Assembly (NCBI GenBank): GCA_003417655.1
Contig: QVMW01000004.1
Span: forward strand, 124,001-188,000
DNA length: 64,000 nt
Direction of reading: 5' to 3'
DNA from: Rhodobacteraceae bacterium 63075
GTDB lineage: Bacteria > Pseudomonadota > Alphaproteobacteria > Rhodobacterales > Rhodobacteraceae
Under the pieces are notes generated by a model, which was not told the origin of the DNA, did not search any database, and saw nothing but the letters and a program-made list of their open reading frames with translations. The translations under genes and the position numbers were made by a program. Of this stretch, positions 19,406-27,847 are shown piece after piece (within the stretch, counting starts at the first letter, position 1; each line of letters begins with the position of its first letter).

Positions 19406-19487
19406 CAGAGCGCGTTTGCGAAGCAAAGCGCGGGGGTCGGGCCAGACACGGTGCGCAAACGCATGACCATGTGATCGCCTGGGGAAA

Positions 19488-19563
<76 letters not shown>

Positions 19564-19640
19564 GTGCCGCGCTATTTAGCGAGAGGATTTCGCGCTTGCA
19601 AGTCTCATTCGCGCGGAAACTCCAGATTTTTGAGCAAGGC

Positions 19641-20234
19641 TCACTGGCCCGCAGGCTCCAGCACGCGTTCCCGGCCATCCTCGATCGCGTAGATCACGCC
19701 CTGGCGGTGATCGAGGCCGAGCACCTCCTGCTCGCCAAGCCCGAGCGCCAGGCCACGCAGGACTGCCAAGGTGACACCATGGGTAAAGATCACCGATGGG
19801 CCGGTGAGCTCCGAGAGGAAGGCATCGCAGCGCGCGGCCAGGTCGTGAAACCCCTCACCGCCCGGCGCGCCGAGCCCGAGCGAGAGTCTCGTTTCGTGGC
19901 GGGCATATAGCTCCGGATAGCGCGCCGCTATCTCGGCCTCCGTCAGACCTTGCCATGCGCCCGCCGCAGCCTCCTTGAGCCGCGCATCCTCCCGCATCTC
20001 GGCCCCCAGCCCTTCCAGGGCGATCCGCCGGGTCTGCCGCACACGCCCCTGCGGCGATGCAAAGAAATGCAGGCCCGGATGCTGCGCGGCAAGCTCCTTG
20101 ATCAGCCGCCCTTGCGCGCGCGCATTCTCGCGCCCCAGCTCTGTCAGCGGGCTGTCGAGATGCCCCTGCATCCGCCCGAGCGTGTTCCATTCGGTTTGCC
20201 CGTGGCGCAGGATGTAGACTGGCGGAAGCTGCAA
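19641..20234 (-). CDS. Histidine phosphatase superfamily protein (phosphoglycerate mutase-like)
   Basis: A 197-residue phosphatase with the phospho-histidine motif LRHGQTEWN at residues 9-17, the ASPQGRVRQTRRIA motif and the second His in FTHGVTLAVLRG. Members dephosphorylate sugars, cobalamin intermediates or small metabolites; the substrate cannot be told here. The start is TTG with a weak ribosome binding site, but RHG begins at residue 10, as in relatives, so this start is preferred. Separated by 62 bp from the upstream HU-like gene on the same strand. Confidence 0.85.
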   Translation of the reverse strand: MQLPPVYILRHGQTEWNTLGRMQGHLDSPLTELGRENARAQGRLIKELAAQHPGLHFFASPQGRVRQTRRIALEGLGAEMREDARLKEAAAGAWQGLTEAEIAARYPELYARHETRLSLGLGAPGGEGFHDLAARCDAFLSELTGPSVIFTHGVTLAVLRGLALGLGEQEVLGLDHRQGVIYAIEDGRERVLEPAGQ

Positions 20235-20296
20235 AAGAGAAAACGCGCGGCCCTCTCAGGCCACGCGCCTCGATGATCTTGCGCAAGTCCGGCGGC

Positions 20297-20896
20297 TCAC
20301 TCGGCGGCCTCTTGCGAGTCCTCGAGTTCCTTGATGACCTGGATGGACTGGCGCAGGCGCAGGTTGATCACGCGGCCATTGGCCACCTGCTTGGTGCGGG
20401 CGATCTTGACCTTGCCGAGCGGCTTGAGGTTCAGCTCCTGCCCCTCGCCGAGCGCCTCGCCCATCACTTCGAGCGCCGCTTCGACGATCGGCTTGACGTC
20501 CTTGCGCTTCGCACCGGAGCGTTTGGCCACTTCGTCGAGCAATTGCTCCTTGCGCATCTCGGTCATGACCGTGGGCGTCGCCGAGCTCACCACATGCGGC
20601 GCGACCATCGGTGCCGCCGCGGCCGGTTCGGGCGCGGCCACTGGCGCAGGGGCCTTCTTCTTCGCCGCGGGTTTGGTCGCTGCCGATTTGGTCGGGGTCG
20701 TCTTTGCAGGGGTTTTCTTCGCAGGGGTTCCGGTCGCGGAAGCCGTCTTGCGCGGCGTGCTCTTGGCCGTGGATTTGCTTGCAGTCCTCGCCGTCGTCTT
20801 GCGCGTGGAGGTTGTCTTCGCAGCCCCCGTCGCGGACGCTGTCGCCTTCGGGGCCGCTTTCTTGGTGCTCTGGGTTTTGCTTTCGCTCTTGGTCAT
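20297..20896 (-). CDS. HU-family DNA-binding protein with histone-H1-like tail
   Basis: A 199-residue two-part protein. Residues 1 to about 110 are a low-complexity Lys/Thr/Ala/Pro/Ser tail (KKTPAKTTPTKSAATKPAAK) like the C-terminal tail of histone H1. Residues 111-199 are an HU/IHF fold: MTEMRKEQLLDEVAKRSG, then LNLKPLGKVKIARTKQVANG. The HU beta-arm region is recognisable but diverged (GKVKIARTK). It presumably binds DNA without sequence preference and compacts the nucleoid. Promoter-like AT-rich sequence lies just upstream (20897-20960). Confidence 0.8.
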   Translation of the reverse strand: MTKSESKTQSTKKAAPKATASATGAAKTTSTRKTTARTASKSTAKSTPRKTASATGTPAKKTPAKTTPTKSAATKPAAKKKAPAPVAAPEPAAAAPMVAPHVVSSATPTVMTEMRKEQLLDEVAKRSGAKRKDVKPIVEAALEVMGEALGEGQELNLKPLGKVKIARTKQVANGRVINLRLRQSIQVIKELEDSQEAAE

Positions 20897-21044
20897 CTCT
20901 TCTACCGCCTCTGGATTTGGTGTTTTTCTTTTAGAATTAGCAAGCTTTGGGCGTTGTGACCAGTTTATTAGTCAACTTTTCCGAGGCTGTATCCTTTTGG
21001 CGTCGCACATGATGTGGCGCAAATGCTGGCTGCTTGTCATAAAA

Positions 21045-21074
21045 TTAGCAAAAAGATGCGATCCGTGTTATATT
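21045..21074 (+). promoter_or_regulatory. Candidate promoter of the small exported protein gene
   Basis: TTAGCA (21045-21050), 18 bp, TATATT (21069-21074) inside an unusually AT-rich stretch, 34 bp upstream of the start at 21108. Pattern match only. Confidence 0.4.
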
Positions 21075-21107
21075 GTTATTCTGCGAAAATGTGTTCTGGG
21101 GGACAAC

Positions 21108-21302
21108 ATGAAGAAACATATCATCGCAATTGCGCTCGTAAGCGCCTTCTCGGCCGGTTCGGCTTCAGCTGATGGCAAGGAACCCAATCCGGAAGTCCGG
21201 GTCTCTGAAGCGACCGTTGCTGGCGGCTCGATGGGCTCCGGCGGCGGCTACATGCCCATCGTTCTCATGATCCTGCTTCTCGCGGCAGCAGCCGCTGACT
21301 GA
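21108..21302 (+). CDS. Small exported protein with C-terminal hydrophobic helix
   Basis: A 64-residue protein, unidentified. It has a signal peptide (MKKHIIAIALVSAFSAGSASA, cut after ASA), a short acidic stretch, a Ser/Gly linker (GGSMGSGGGY) and a hydrophobic end (MPIVLMILLLAAAAAD). Its start context (GGGGGACAACATGAAGAA) and signal peptide closely resemble those of the next gene at 21399, so it appears to be a truncated paralogue of that protein's N-terminal half. ATG at 21108 has GGGGGA as ribosome binding site. Confidence 0.65.
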   Translation: MKKHIIAIALVSAFSAGSASADGKEPNPEVRVSEATVAGGSMGSGGGYMPIVLMILLLAAAAAD

Positions 21303-21335
21303 CGCCGGACGCTGCCCCGTGCGCTTCCTGACGAT

Positions 21336-21363
21336 TTGACAGAATTGCATTGCGCGCTAACCT
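21336..21363 (+). promoter_or_regulatory. Candidate promoter for the S74-like protein gene
   Basis: A perfect -35 TTGACA (21336-21341), 16 bp, TAACCT (21358-21363), ending 36 bp before the ATG at 21399. This lies after the small gene's stop, so the two genes can be transcribed separately. Confidence 0.5.
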
Positions 21364-21398
21364 GCTGATGCATTTCTTGTCAAACTTGGGGGACCACC

Positions 21399-21827
21399 AT
21401 GAAGAAGACCATCATCGCCGCGGGCGTCGCGGCAACGCTCGCAGCGTCAAGCGCCTCCGCAGGCTCCTTGAGCGATCCCGTGCTGGAACAGGACATCATC
21501 GTCGAGGAAACCGCGTCCTCATCCTCGGGCGCGGCATTCGTCGGGCTGCTTGCGCTCGTTCTGGCCATTCCCGTTCTGGACGGCGGCAGCAACGGCTTGA
21601 TCAGCGTCAGCGACGAACGCCTGAAAACCGACATCGCCCGCGTGGGCGCAACTGCCAGCGGCCTGCCGCTCTACACCTTCCGCTACAAGGGTGACAGCGC
21701 GCTTTACCAGGGCGTCATGGCGCAGGACGTGCTTCAGGCCAAGCCCGAAGCTGTCATCACTGGCGCGCGGGGCTTCATGGCAGTCGACTACTCCAGGATC
21801 GATGCCGAGATGATCCGCGTCGAGTGA
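21399..21827 (+). CDS. Exported protein with S74/tail-fibre intramolecular chaperone motif
   Basis: A 142-residue protein with signal peptide (MKKTIIAAGVAATLAASSASA), an acidic/Ser region, a hydrophobic helix (AAFVGLLALVLAIPVLD) and a C-terminal part beginning VSDERLKTDIARVGATASG. The motif S-D-x-R-L-K, then YTFRYKGD and YQGVMAQDVL, is that of the peptidase S74 intramolecular chaperone found on phage tail spikes, in which Ser and Lys form a self-cleavage dyad. Here it is short (about 70 residues) and joined to a membrane-type helix rather than a phage fibre. No phage genes are nearby. Function unknown. Confidence 0.7.
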   Translation: MKKTIIAAGVAATLAASSASAGSLSDPVLEQDIIVEETASSSSGAAFVGLLALVLAIPVLDGGSNGLISVSDERLKTDIARVGATASGLPLYTFRYKGDSALYQGVMAQDVLQAKPEAVITGARGFMAVDYSRIDAEMIRVE

Positions 21828-21847
21828 AGGCCAGGCTGGCGACATGA

Positions 21848-21876
21848 AAAGGCCCGCGCTTTCGCGCGGGCCTTTC
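21848..21876. terminator. Bidirectional terminator between the S74-like gene and lon
   Basis: A 12-bp perfect stem (AAAGGCCCGCGC / GCGCGGGCCTTT) with a TTTC loop between convergent genes; short T runs occur in both directions. Confidence 0.8.
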
Positions 21877-21902
21877 TCGTTTCGTTGCGCTCTGCGGCGT
21901 GA

Positions 21903-24311
21903 TCAGTGCGTCGTCGCGCCTGCACCCTGTCCCTGGCTCAGAGCCGCTGCGGCAGCAGCCGCCTCTTCGGCCTCCTCGTCCCAGTCGATGGGCTCCGGCG
22001 TCTCCGTCAGGGCCAGTTCGAGCACCTCGCTCACATGGCTCACGGGAACGATCTCCAAGCCTTCCTTCACGTTGTCGGGGATCTCGGTCAGGTCCTTCTC
22101 GTTCTCCTGCGGGATCAGCACTGTCTTGATGCCGCCCCGGAGCGCGGCCAGCAGCTTCTCCTTCAGCCCGCCGATCGGCATCGCCCGTCCGCGCAGGCTG
22201 ACTTCGCCGGTCATGGCGATGTCCTTGCGCACGGGGATGCCCGTCATCACGGAAACGATCGAGGTGACCATGGCAAGGCCGGCGCTCGGCCCGTCCTTCG
22301 GCGTGGCGCCGTCGGGGACGTGCACGTGGATGTCGAGCTTGTCGAACTTCGGCGGCTTCACCCCGATCTTCGGCGCGATCGAGCGCACGTAGGACGAGGC
22401 CGCGTCGATGGATTCCTTCATCACGTCGCCGAGCGTGCCGGTGGTCTTCATGCGGCCCTTGCCGGGCAGCTTGAGCGCCTCGATATGCAGCAGGTCACCG
22501 CCGACAGACGTATAAGCCAGCCCGGTGACCATGCCGATGGCATGCTCGTCCTCGGCCAGCCCGTGGCGGAACTTGCGCACACCGAGGAAGTCATCGAGAT
22601 TGTCCGAGGTGACCTTCACGGTCTCCGCGTCCTTCTTGACGATCTTGGTCACGGCCTTGCGGGCAACCTTGGAGAATTCGCGCTCGAGGTTCCGCACCCC
22701 GGCTTCGCGCGTGTAATAGCGGATGATGTCCGTGAGCGCCTCGTCCTCAAGCTGGAATTCCTTGGCCTTCAGCCCGTGGTTCTTGATCTGCTTGGGCACG
22801 AGATGCTGCTTGGCGATCTCGCGTTTCTCGTCCTCGGTATAGCCCGCCAGAGGGATGATCTCCATCCGGTCGAGCAGCGGCCCGGGCATGTTGTAGCTGT
22901 TCGACGTGGTCAGGAACATCACGTTCGACAGGTCGTATTCGACTTCGAGGTAGTGGTCCACGAAGGTCGAGTTCTGCTCCGGGTCGAGCACTTCGAGCAT
23001 CGCCGAGGCCGGATCGCCGCGGAAGTCCTGCCCCATCTTGTCGATCTCGTCGAGCAGGATGAGCGGGTTCGTCGTCTTGGCCTTCTTCAGCGCCTGGATG
23101 ATCTTGCCGGGCATGGAGCCAATGTAAGTCCGGCGGTGACCGCGAATCTCGCTCTCGTCGCGCACGCCGCCAAGCGAAATGCGGATGAACTCGCGCCCCG
23201 TCGCCCGCGCGACGGACTTGCCAAGCGATGTCTTGCCCACGCCGGGAGGGCCCACGAGGCACATGATCGGCCCCTTGAGCTTCTTTGAGCGCTGCTGAAC
23301 GGCGAGATACTCGACGATCCGCTCCTTGACCCTCTCGAGCCCGTAGTGATCGTCATCGAGGATCTTCTCGGCGCGGCCGAGGTCCTTCTTCGTGCGGCTC
23401 TTCACGCCCCAGGGGATCCCGAGGATCCAGTCGAGATAGTTGCGCACGACCGTCGCCTCGGCGCTCATCGGGCTCATGTTCTTGAGCTTCTTGAGCTCCG
23501 CCTCGACCTTTTCCCTTGCTTCCTTGGAAAGCTTGGTATTGGCGATCTTCTCTTCCAGCTCGGCAATCTCGCCTTCGCCGTCCTCGCCGTCGCCCAGTTC
23601 CTTCTGAATGGCTTTCATCTGCTCGTTCAGATAGTATTCGCGCTGGGTGCGCTCCATCTGGCTCTTGACGCGGGTCTTGATCTTCTTCTCGACCTGCAGA
23701 ACGCTCATTTCGCCCTGCATCAGGCCATAGACCTTCTCGAGCCGCTGGCTCACGTCGAGCGTCTCCAGAAGCTCCTGCTTCTGGTCAAGCTCAACGCCGA
23801 GATGCCCGGCCACGAGATCGGCCAGTTTCTCGGGCTCCTGCGCCTCGCCCACGGCGGCAAGCGCCTCGTCGGGGATGTTCTTGCGCACCTTCGCATAGCG
23901 CTCGAATTCCTCGCCGACACTGCGCAGAAGCGCCTCGACGGTCGCCTCGTCGCCCAGTGTCTCGGTCAGGGCCTCGCAGCTCGCCTCGAAATATTCGGGG
24001 TTGTCGAGATACCCGGTGATCTGCACGCGCTGGATCCCTTCGACCAGCACCTTCACGGTCCCGTCGGGCAGCTTGAGCAGCTGCAATACATTGGCCAGCA
24101 CCCCGGCCTCGAAGATGCCGTCCACATCGGGGTCGTCCTCGGCCGGGTCGCTCTGGGCGGCCAGCAGGATCTGCTTGCCGTCGTTCATCACCTCTTCCAG
24201 CGCGCGGACCGATTTTTCACGGCCCACGAAAAGCGGCACGATCATATGGGGGAACACCACGATATCGCGCAGCGGCAGCACCGGGTAGGAAGCGTTGAGT
24301 TGATCTGTCAT
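21903..24311 (-). CDS. lon: ATP-dependent endopeptidase La
   Basis: An 802-residue Lon protease: N-terminal substrate domain ([20 protein letters not shown]), coiled-coil region, AAA+ domain with Walker A ([13 protein letters not shown]), Walker B ([11 protein letters not shown]), and C-terminal protease domain with catalytic Ser in [11 protein letters not shown] and Lys in [14 protein letters not shown]. It degrades misfolded and regulatory proteins in the cytoplasm. Full length. It converges with the S74-like gene and is divergent from the hydrolase gene at 24552. Confidence 0.98.
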   Translation of the reverse strand: MTDQLNASYPVLPLRDIVVFPHMIVPLFVGREKSVRALEEVMNDGKQILLAAQSDPAEDDPDVDGIFEAGVLANVLQLLKLPDGTVKVLVEGIQRVQITGYLDNPEYFEASCEALTETLGDEATVEALLRSVGEEFERYAKVRKNIPDEALAAVGEAQEPEKLADLVAGHLGVELDQKQELLETLDVSQRLEKVYGLMQGEMSVLQVEKKIKTRVKSQMERTQREYYLNEQMKAIQKELGDGEDGEGEIAELEEKIANTKLSKEAREKVEAELKKLKNMSPMSAEATVVRNYLDWILGIPWGVKSRTKKDLGRAEKILDDDHYGLERVKERIVEYLAVQQRSKKLKGPIMCLVGPPGVGKTSLGKSVARATGREFIRISLGGVRDESEIRGHRRTYIGSMPGKIIQALKKAKTTNPLILLDEIDKMGQDFRGDPASAMLEVLDPEQNSTFVDHYLEVEYDLSNVMFLTTSNSYNMPGPLLDRMEIIPLAGYTEDEKREIAKQHLVPKQIKNHGLKAKEFQLEDEALTDIIRYYTREAGVRNLEREFSKVARKAVTKIVKKDAETVKVTSDNLDDFLGVRKFRHGLAEDEHAIGMVTGLAYTSVGGDLLHIEALKLPGKGRMKTTGTLGDVMKESIDAASSYVRSIAPKIGVKPPKFDKLDIHVHVPDGATPKDGPSAGLAMVTSIVSVMTGIPVRKDIAMTGEVSLRGRAMPIGGLKEKLLAALRGGIKTVLIPQENEKDLTEIPDNVKEGLEIVPVSHVSEVLELALTETPEPIDWDEEAEEAAAAAAALSQGQGAGATTH

Positions 24312-24389
24312 GCTCTTGTCCTGTTCTATGGCAAACCCGCAAGCCCCTCGATCGAGGCAGCTGCACGGGTTTCCGCGTTGGTCATGCTG

Positions 24390-24417
24390 ATCTGGGTGTT
24401 GCCCGAGCCTCTTTCAA
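24390..24417 (-). promoter_or_regulatory. Candidate RpoH (heat-shock) promoter of lon
   Basis: On the minus strand: GTTGAAA (core TTGAAA, complement of 24412-24417), about 15 bp, then ACCCAGAT (complement of 24390-24397). This is close to the RpoH consensus CTTGAAA - CCCCATnT and sits about 80 bp upstream of the lon start. lon is a classic RpoH target, which is why I report a match with mismatches. Confidence 0.35.
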
Positions 24418-24551
24418 CAGCATCTGGTGCGCAAGATGACGTGATGCGCGCTTGAGGGCAACCGCCAATTCAGGGCAATTGTCGTCATTGCCGCGATGTC
24501 GCTTGCATGTCCGGCACATCGCGGTAGCCTGATCCGAAACAGGAGATATCC

Positions 24552-25205
24552 ATGATCGCCCGCTTCAGTAATGACACCGCCCTGCTGCTCATCGACGTTC
24601 AGAAAGGCGTTCACGTTCACGACCACTGGGGCGGGCCGACAGGGCGCATGAACAACCCCGGCTGCGAAGACAACCTGCGCGCCCTGCTGACCGCCTTCCG
24701 CGGCGCGGGTCGCCAGATCGCTTTCACCCGTCATGACAGCAAGGAGCCTGACAGCCCCCTCAAGTTCTCTCTGCCAACCGGCGCGCAGCTCGACGGGCTG
24801 GAGACGAAAGAAGGCGATATTGTCGTCGAGAAGGATGTCAATTCCGGCTTCATCGGCACCAATCTCGAGATCGAGCTGCGCCGCGCGGGCATCTCCCGCC
24901 TCGTCGTGGCCGGCTACTTCACCAATTTCTGCGTCGAAACGACGGTGCGCATGGCCGGCAACATGGGGTTTGACGTCTACCTTGCCGATGACGCCTGCGC
25001 GACCTGCAACCGAATCGACCGCAAGGGCCGCGATCATGACCCCGATCTGGTCCATGATATCGCCGTTGCCGCGATGCACGGCGAGTTCTGCACCGCGCTG
25101 GAGACAAATCAGCTTCTGGGCCTGCTCACGTCGGATGCCCCGAACCTCACACGCGCCCAGGGCAACGAACCCGCCTCGGCCAAGCCGGAACTCCGCATCG
25201 CCTGA
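24552..25205 (+). CDS. Isochorismatase-family cysteine hydrolase
   Basis: A 217-residue hydrolase of the isochorismatase/nicotinamidase superfamily. The catalytic triad is visible: Asp15 (LLLIDVQKG), Lys94 (VVEKDVNSGF) and Cys127 (YFTNFCVETTVRMA). Members hydrolyse amides such as nicotinamide or N-carbamoyl compounds, or isochorismate; the substrate cannot be read off. It is a single gene, divergent from lon, with AGGAGA at 24541-24546 as ribosome binding site. Confidence 0.85.
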   Translation: MIARFSNDTALLLIDVQKGVHVHDHWGGPTGRMNNPGCEDNLRALLTAFRGAGRQIAFTRHDSKEPDSPLKFSLPTGAQLDGLETKEGDIVVEKDVNSGFIGTNLEIELRRAGISRLVVAGYFTNFCVETTVRMAGNMGFDVYLADDACATCNRIDRKGRDHDPDLVHDIAVAAMHGEFCTALETNQLLGLLTSDAPNLTRAQGNEPASAKPELRIA

Positions 25206-25287
25206 GCGAGGTTGCAGCGACCCTTTACGCCGCGCCGCGCAATCCCTATATATTCGCTCAAGTAAACAGCACTCCGAGGCCGAGGCG

Positions 25288-25650
25288 ATGACCGAAATGC
25301 AAGAGAAACTCGAAGGCGAGCCGCTGATCGCGCCCTCCAGCACGGAGCATCCGCTCTATGAGCAGATCGTTGAGGCCTGCCGCTCGGTCTATGATCCCGA
25401 GATTCCGGTCAATATCTACGATCTGGGCCTGATCTACACGATCGCCATCAACGATGAGAGCGAAGTGCATGTCACCATGACGCTCACCGCCCCCGGCTGC
25501 CCCGTCGCGGGCGAAATGCCCGGCTGGGTCGCCGAGGCGATCGAGCCGCTGGGCGGCGTCAAGCAGGTGGATGTCGAGCTGACATGGTCCCCGCCCTGGG
25601 GCATGGACATGATGTCCGACGAGGCGCGGCTCGAACTGGGCTTCATGTAG
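25288..25650 (+). CDS. SufT-like / MIP18 (DUF59) family iron-sulfur assembly protein
   Basis: A 120-residue DUF59 protein. Conserved features are the YDPEIPVNIYDLGLIY motif and the reactive cysteine in MTLTAPGCPVAGEMP, with a C-terminal WSPPWGMDMMSDEARLELGF. SufT-like proteins help mature Fe-S proteins, often encoded with suf genes. An A-type Fe-S carrier gene lies 1.4 kb downstream, supporting this area's link to Fe-S assembly, but no full suf operon is in the window. Confidence 0.88.
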   Translation: MTEMQEKLEGEPLIAPSSTEHPLYEQIVEACRSVYDPEIPVNIYDLGLIYTIAINDESEVHVTMTLTAPGCPVAGEMPGWVAEAIEPLGGVKQVDVELTWSPPWGMDMMSDEARLELGFM

Positions 25651-25658
25651 GAAAGCCA

Positions 25659-25714
25659 AAAGGCTTGCCTTTCTCAAATGAAAGCGATTATACTTGCCTC
25701 GAAAGAGAGGCAAG
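25659..25714 (+). promoter_or_regulatory. Promoter and candidate operator of the satD-like gene
   Basis: TTGCCT (25665-25670), 18 bp, TATACT (25689-25694). A perfect 8-bp inverted repeat CTTGCCTC / GAGGCAAG (25693-25700 and 25707-25714) overlaps the -10 end, the likely start site and the AGAGG ribosome binding site. A second inverted repeat, AAAGGC-TT-GCCTTT (25659-25672), overlaps the -35 and shares CTTGCCT. The downstream gene ends in a helix-turn-helix, so autoregulation is plausible. Confidence 0.45.
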
Positions 25715-26311
25715 ATGGCGCTTTGCGTCCTGACAGGAGATATCGTCGGCTCGACAGACCTGCCCCGCTCCCGCCAGGAGCGGGTTCTCGGACTCGTCGA
25801 GACGGCCTTTCAAAGCCTGTCGCGGCATGAAGACGACAAGCTCGATTTCTACCGCGGCGACGGCTGGCAAATGCGCTTCCAGGCCGCCGGTTCGGGCCTG
25901 CAATACGCGCTCTTCATCCGCGCGGTGCTGAAGTCTGAAGACGACGCGTTCGACACCCGGGTCGCGGTCGCGGACACGGCCAGCGGCTCCCCGGGCCTGA
26001 AGGCCTGGGACGCGAACGCCGAGGCGTCCGGGCGGGCGCTGGACAGCATGCCAAGCGATGTCCTGTTCGCCCATGCCGCCGGCGGCCCGCTGCACGCAGC
26101 GAGCCTGCTTGCCGATCACATCAGCCGTCACTGGACCGCGGCGCAGGCCCGCGCGACCAGGCCGTTCCTCGCGCCCGGCGTTCGTGTCACCCAGCGACAA
26201 GTCGCGGAGACGCTCGGCATCACCCGCCAGGCCGTGGGCCAGGCGCTCGAAGCCGCCGGCTACGGCCCTCTTTCGCGCGCCCTGAAGGCGCTGGAGGCGC
26301 AAGCGCAATGA
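25715..26311 (+). CDS. SatD-like protein with C-terminal helix-turn-helix
   Basis: A 198-residue protein. The N-terminal part (ALCVLTGDIVGSTDLPRSRQ, then FYRGDGWQMRF) resembles the SatD family. The C-terminal part, VTQRQVAETLGITRQAVGQALEAAGY, is a clear helix-turn-helix. A TTG at 25694 could extend the frame by seven codons, but ATG at 25715 has AGAGG just upstream. The next gene is a DUF3307 membrane protein 46 bp downstream. SatD/DUF3307 pairs recur in other bacteria, where the Sat genes of Streptococcus were linked to acid tolerance. The molecular function is unknown. Confidence 0.65.
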   Translation: MALCVLTGDIVGSTDLPRSRQERVLGLVETAFQSLSRHEDDKLDFYRGDGWQMRFQAAGSGLQYALFIRAVLKSEDDAFDTRVAVADTASGSPGLKAWDANAEASGRALDSMPSDVLFAHAAGGPLHAASLLADHISRHWTAAQARATRPFLAPGVRVTQRQVAETLGITRQAVGQALEAAGYGPLSRALKALEAQAQ

Positions 26312-26357
26312 CTTTCCATTTCCCGAAGCAAGCGAAAAAACTTGCCGGCGAGACCGC

Positions 26358-27077
26358 ATGATCGAAACTTTCACCGCCCTGTTCTTTGCCCATGTGCTCG
26401 CCGATTTCGTGCTGCAAACTGGCTACATGGTCCGCCGCAAGAGATCCCCGGCTGTCCTGGCCCTGCACACCGCCATCGTCCTGATCACGGCACAGGCCGC
26501 AACAGGCCAGATCGCGGCCCCGGAACTGCTCCTGCTCGCCGGGGTTCACCTGCTCACGGATGCCGTCAAAACCTATGGCAATTTCAACTCCTTCTCCGCC
26601 TTCATGGCCGATCAGGCGGCGCATCTTCTCGCCCTCGTCGCCATCGCCGCCTATGCCCCCGGTCTCTGGAGCACCGGCGCCTGGGCGGCCACGCCCGCAG
26701 CGCTGCCCCTCATGGCGCTGGCTGCCGGCGTCATCGTCGCCACCCGCGCCGGCGGATTCGCGGTCGGCCTGCTCATGGCCGGTTACTCCGCCGATGACCT
26801 GCCCGAGGGGCTGCCCCATGGCGGCCAGCTCATAGGCCTTCTGGAGCGCGGGCTCGTGTTCCTCCTGGTGCTCGTGGATCAGCCCGCCGGCATCGGCTTT
26901 CTCATCGCCGCCAAGTCCATCCTGCGCTTCGACACGGCCTCGAAAGACCAGAAGGCGAGCGAATACGTGATCATCGGAACGTTGGCCTCCTTCGGCTGGG
27001 CCCTCATCACCGCCTATGGCTGCGCCTGGCTGCTCTCCGCCCTTCCGGCTCTTGCGTTCGCGCCCTTCAATCCCTAG
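26358..27077 (+). CDS. DUF3307 family membrane protein
   Basis: A 239-residue integral membrane protein with the DUF3307 opening (FFAHVLADFVLQTGYMVRRK) and about six or seven hydrophobic helices. It is rich in Ala and Leu, with conserved polar residues HLLTDAVKTYG and SILRFDTASKDQKASEYVIIG. The latter, K-S-x-x-R-F, is shared by DUF3307 proteins. No biochemical role is known. Its tie to the SatD-like regulator upstream is the main functional hint. Confidence 0.8.
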   Translation: MIETFTALFFAHVLADFVLQTGYMVRRKRSPAVLALHTAIVLITAQAATGQIAAPELLLLAGVHLLTDAVKTYGNFNSFSAFMADQAAHLLALVAIAAYAPGLWSTGAWAATPAALPLMALAAGVIVATRAGGFAVGLLMAGYSADDLPEGLPHGGQLIGLLERGLVFLLVLVDQPAGIGFLIAAKSILRFDTASKDQKASEYVIIGTLASFGWALITAYGCAWLLSALPALAFAPFNP

Positions 27078-27105
27078 GTTTCCAGTCAGGATCAAGGAGA
27101 CCCAT

Positions 27106-27489
27106 ATGTTCGGCATTCCCGGCAAGCAAGCCATCACCATGACAGACGCCGCCGCGCGCCAGATACGCAAGCTCATGGAGGCCGAGGGCCACAAGGGCCT
27201 TGCGATCGGCGTCAAGAAAGGCGGCTGCGCGGGCATGGAATACACGATGGAATATGTCGACGAGGTGTCCGAGCATGACGAGGTCGTCGAACAGGACGGC
27301 GCCCGCGTACTCATTGCCCCGATGGCGCAGATGTTCCTCTTCGGCACCGAGATCGACTACGAGGTCTCGCTGCTCGAGGCGGGTTTCAAGTTCAACAACC
27401 CCAATGTCGAAGACGCCTGCGGATGCGGCGAGTCGATCAAGTTCAAGGATGTGGACGAGCTGGCCGAAGATCTCGGCCACAAGTCCTGA
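27106..27489 (+). CDS. A-type iron-sulfur cluster carrier (IscA/SufA/ErpA family)
   Basis: A 127-residue HesB-like protein. The three conserved cysteines are present: KKGGCAGMEYT and the C-terminal DACGCGESIKF. These proteins accept [2Fe-2S] or [4Fe-4S] clusters and pass them to apo-proteins. AAGGAG (27094-27099) is the ribosome binding site for ATG at 27106. It lies 28 bp after the DUF3307 gene, so co-transcription is possible. SufA versus IscA cannot be decided here. Confidence 0.93.
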   Translation: MFGIPGKQAITMTDAAARQIRKLMEAEGHKGLAIGVKKGGCAGMEYTMEYVDEVSEHDEVVEQDGARVLIAPMAQMFLFGTEIDYEVSLLEAGFKFNNPNVEDACGCGESIKFKDVDELAEDLGHKS

Positions 27490-27502
27490 TGCGCCTATTG
27501 CC

Positions 27503-27829
27503 ATGACGGTCTCCGACGCGCAGATCGCCTTTGTCCGGGATCTGTTCTCCCCACTCGGTCAGGTCAGCACCCGCAAGATGATGGGCGGTCTCGCGATCTA
27601 CCACGAAGGCACGGTCTTCGCTCTCCTGCACGGTTCAGGCCAGCTCTACCTCAAGGGCGCGGGAGGCTACGGCGACGAGCTTGAAAAGCTCGGCGCAACC
27701 CGTTGGACCTACAGGAGAAGCCCTGAAGCGAAAGACGTGAAGATGCCCTACTGGACCTTTCCGGAAAGCGCACTCGACGATCCCGAAGACGCCAGTCATC
27801 TCGCCCGTGAAGCCCTCGCACGCCTCTGA
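27503..27829 (+). CDS. TfoX/Sxy N-terminal domain protein
   Basis: A 108-residue protein matching the N-terminal TfoX domain: VRDLFSPLGQVSTRKMMGGLAIYHEG and MPYWTFPESALDDPE. In gammaproteobacteria the full-length Sxy/TfoX activates competence genes with CRP. Single-domain versions are widespread in alphaproteobacteria with no known role, so competence should not be inferred. It starts 13 bp after the A-type carrier gene. Confidence 0.85.
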   Translation: MTVSDAQIAFVRDLFSPLGQVSTRKMMGGLAIYHEGTVFALLHGSGQLYLKGAGGYGDELEKLGATRWTYRRSPEAKDVKMPYWTFPESALDDPEDASHLAREALARL

Positions 27830-27847
27830 CGCGGCCCACCCTTTTTC

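Noticed and set aside
19373..19440. A second tRNA-Val gene
   Set aside because: Only the T-arm and acceptor 3' strand are present; no anticodon or D arm can be folded.
21399..21827. Prophage remnant suggested by the tail-fibre chaperone motif
   Set aside because: No phage structural, integrase or lysis genes are near; the protein has a signal peptide and membrane helix, and neighbours are housekeeping genes.
27503..27829. Natural competence locus inferred from the TfoX-like gene
   Set aside because: Only the short N-terminal domain is present and no com or pilus genes are in the window.
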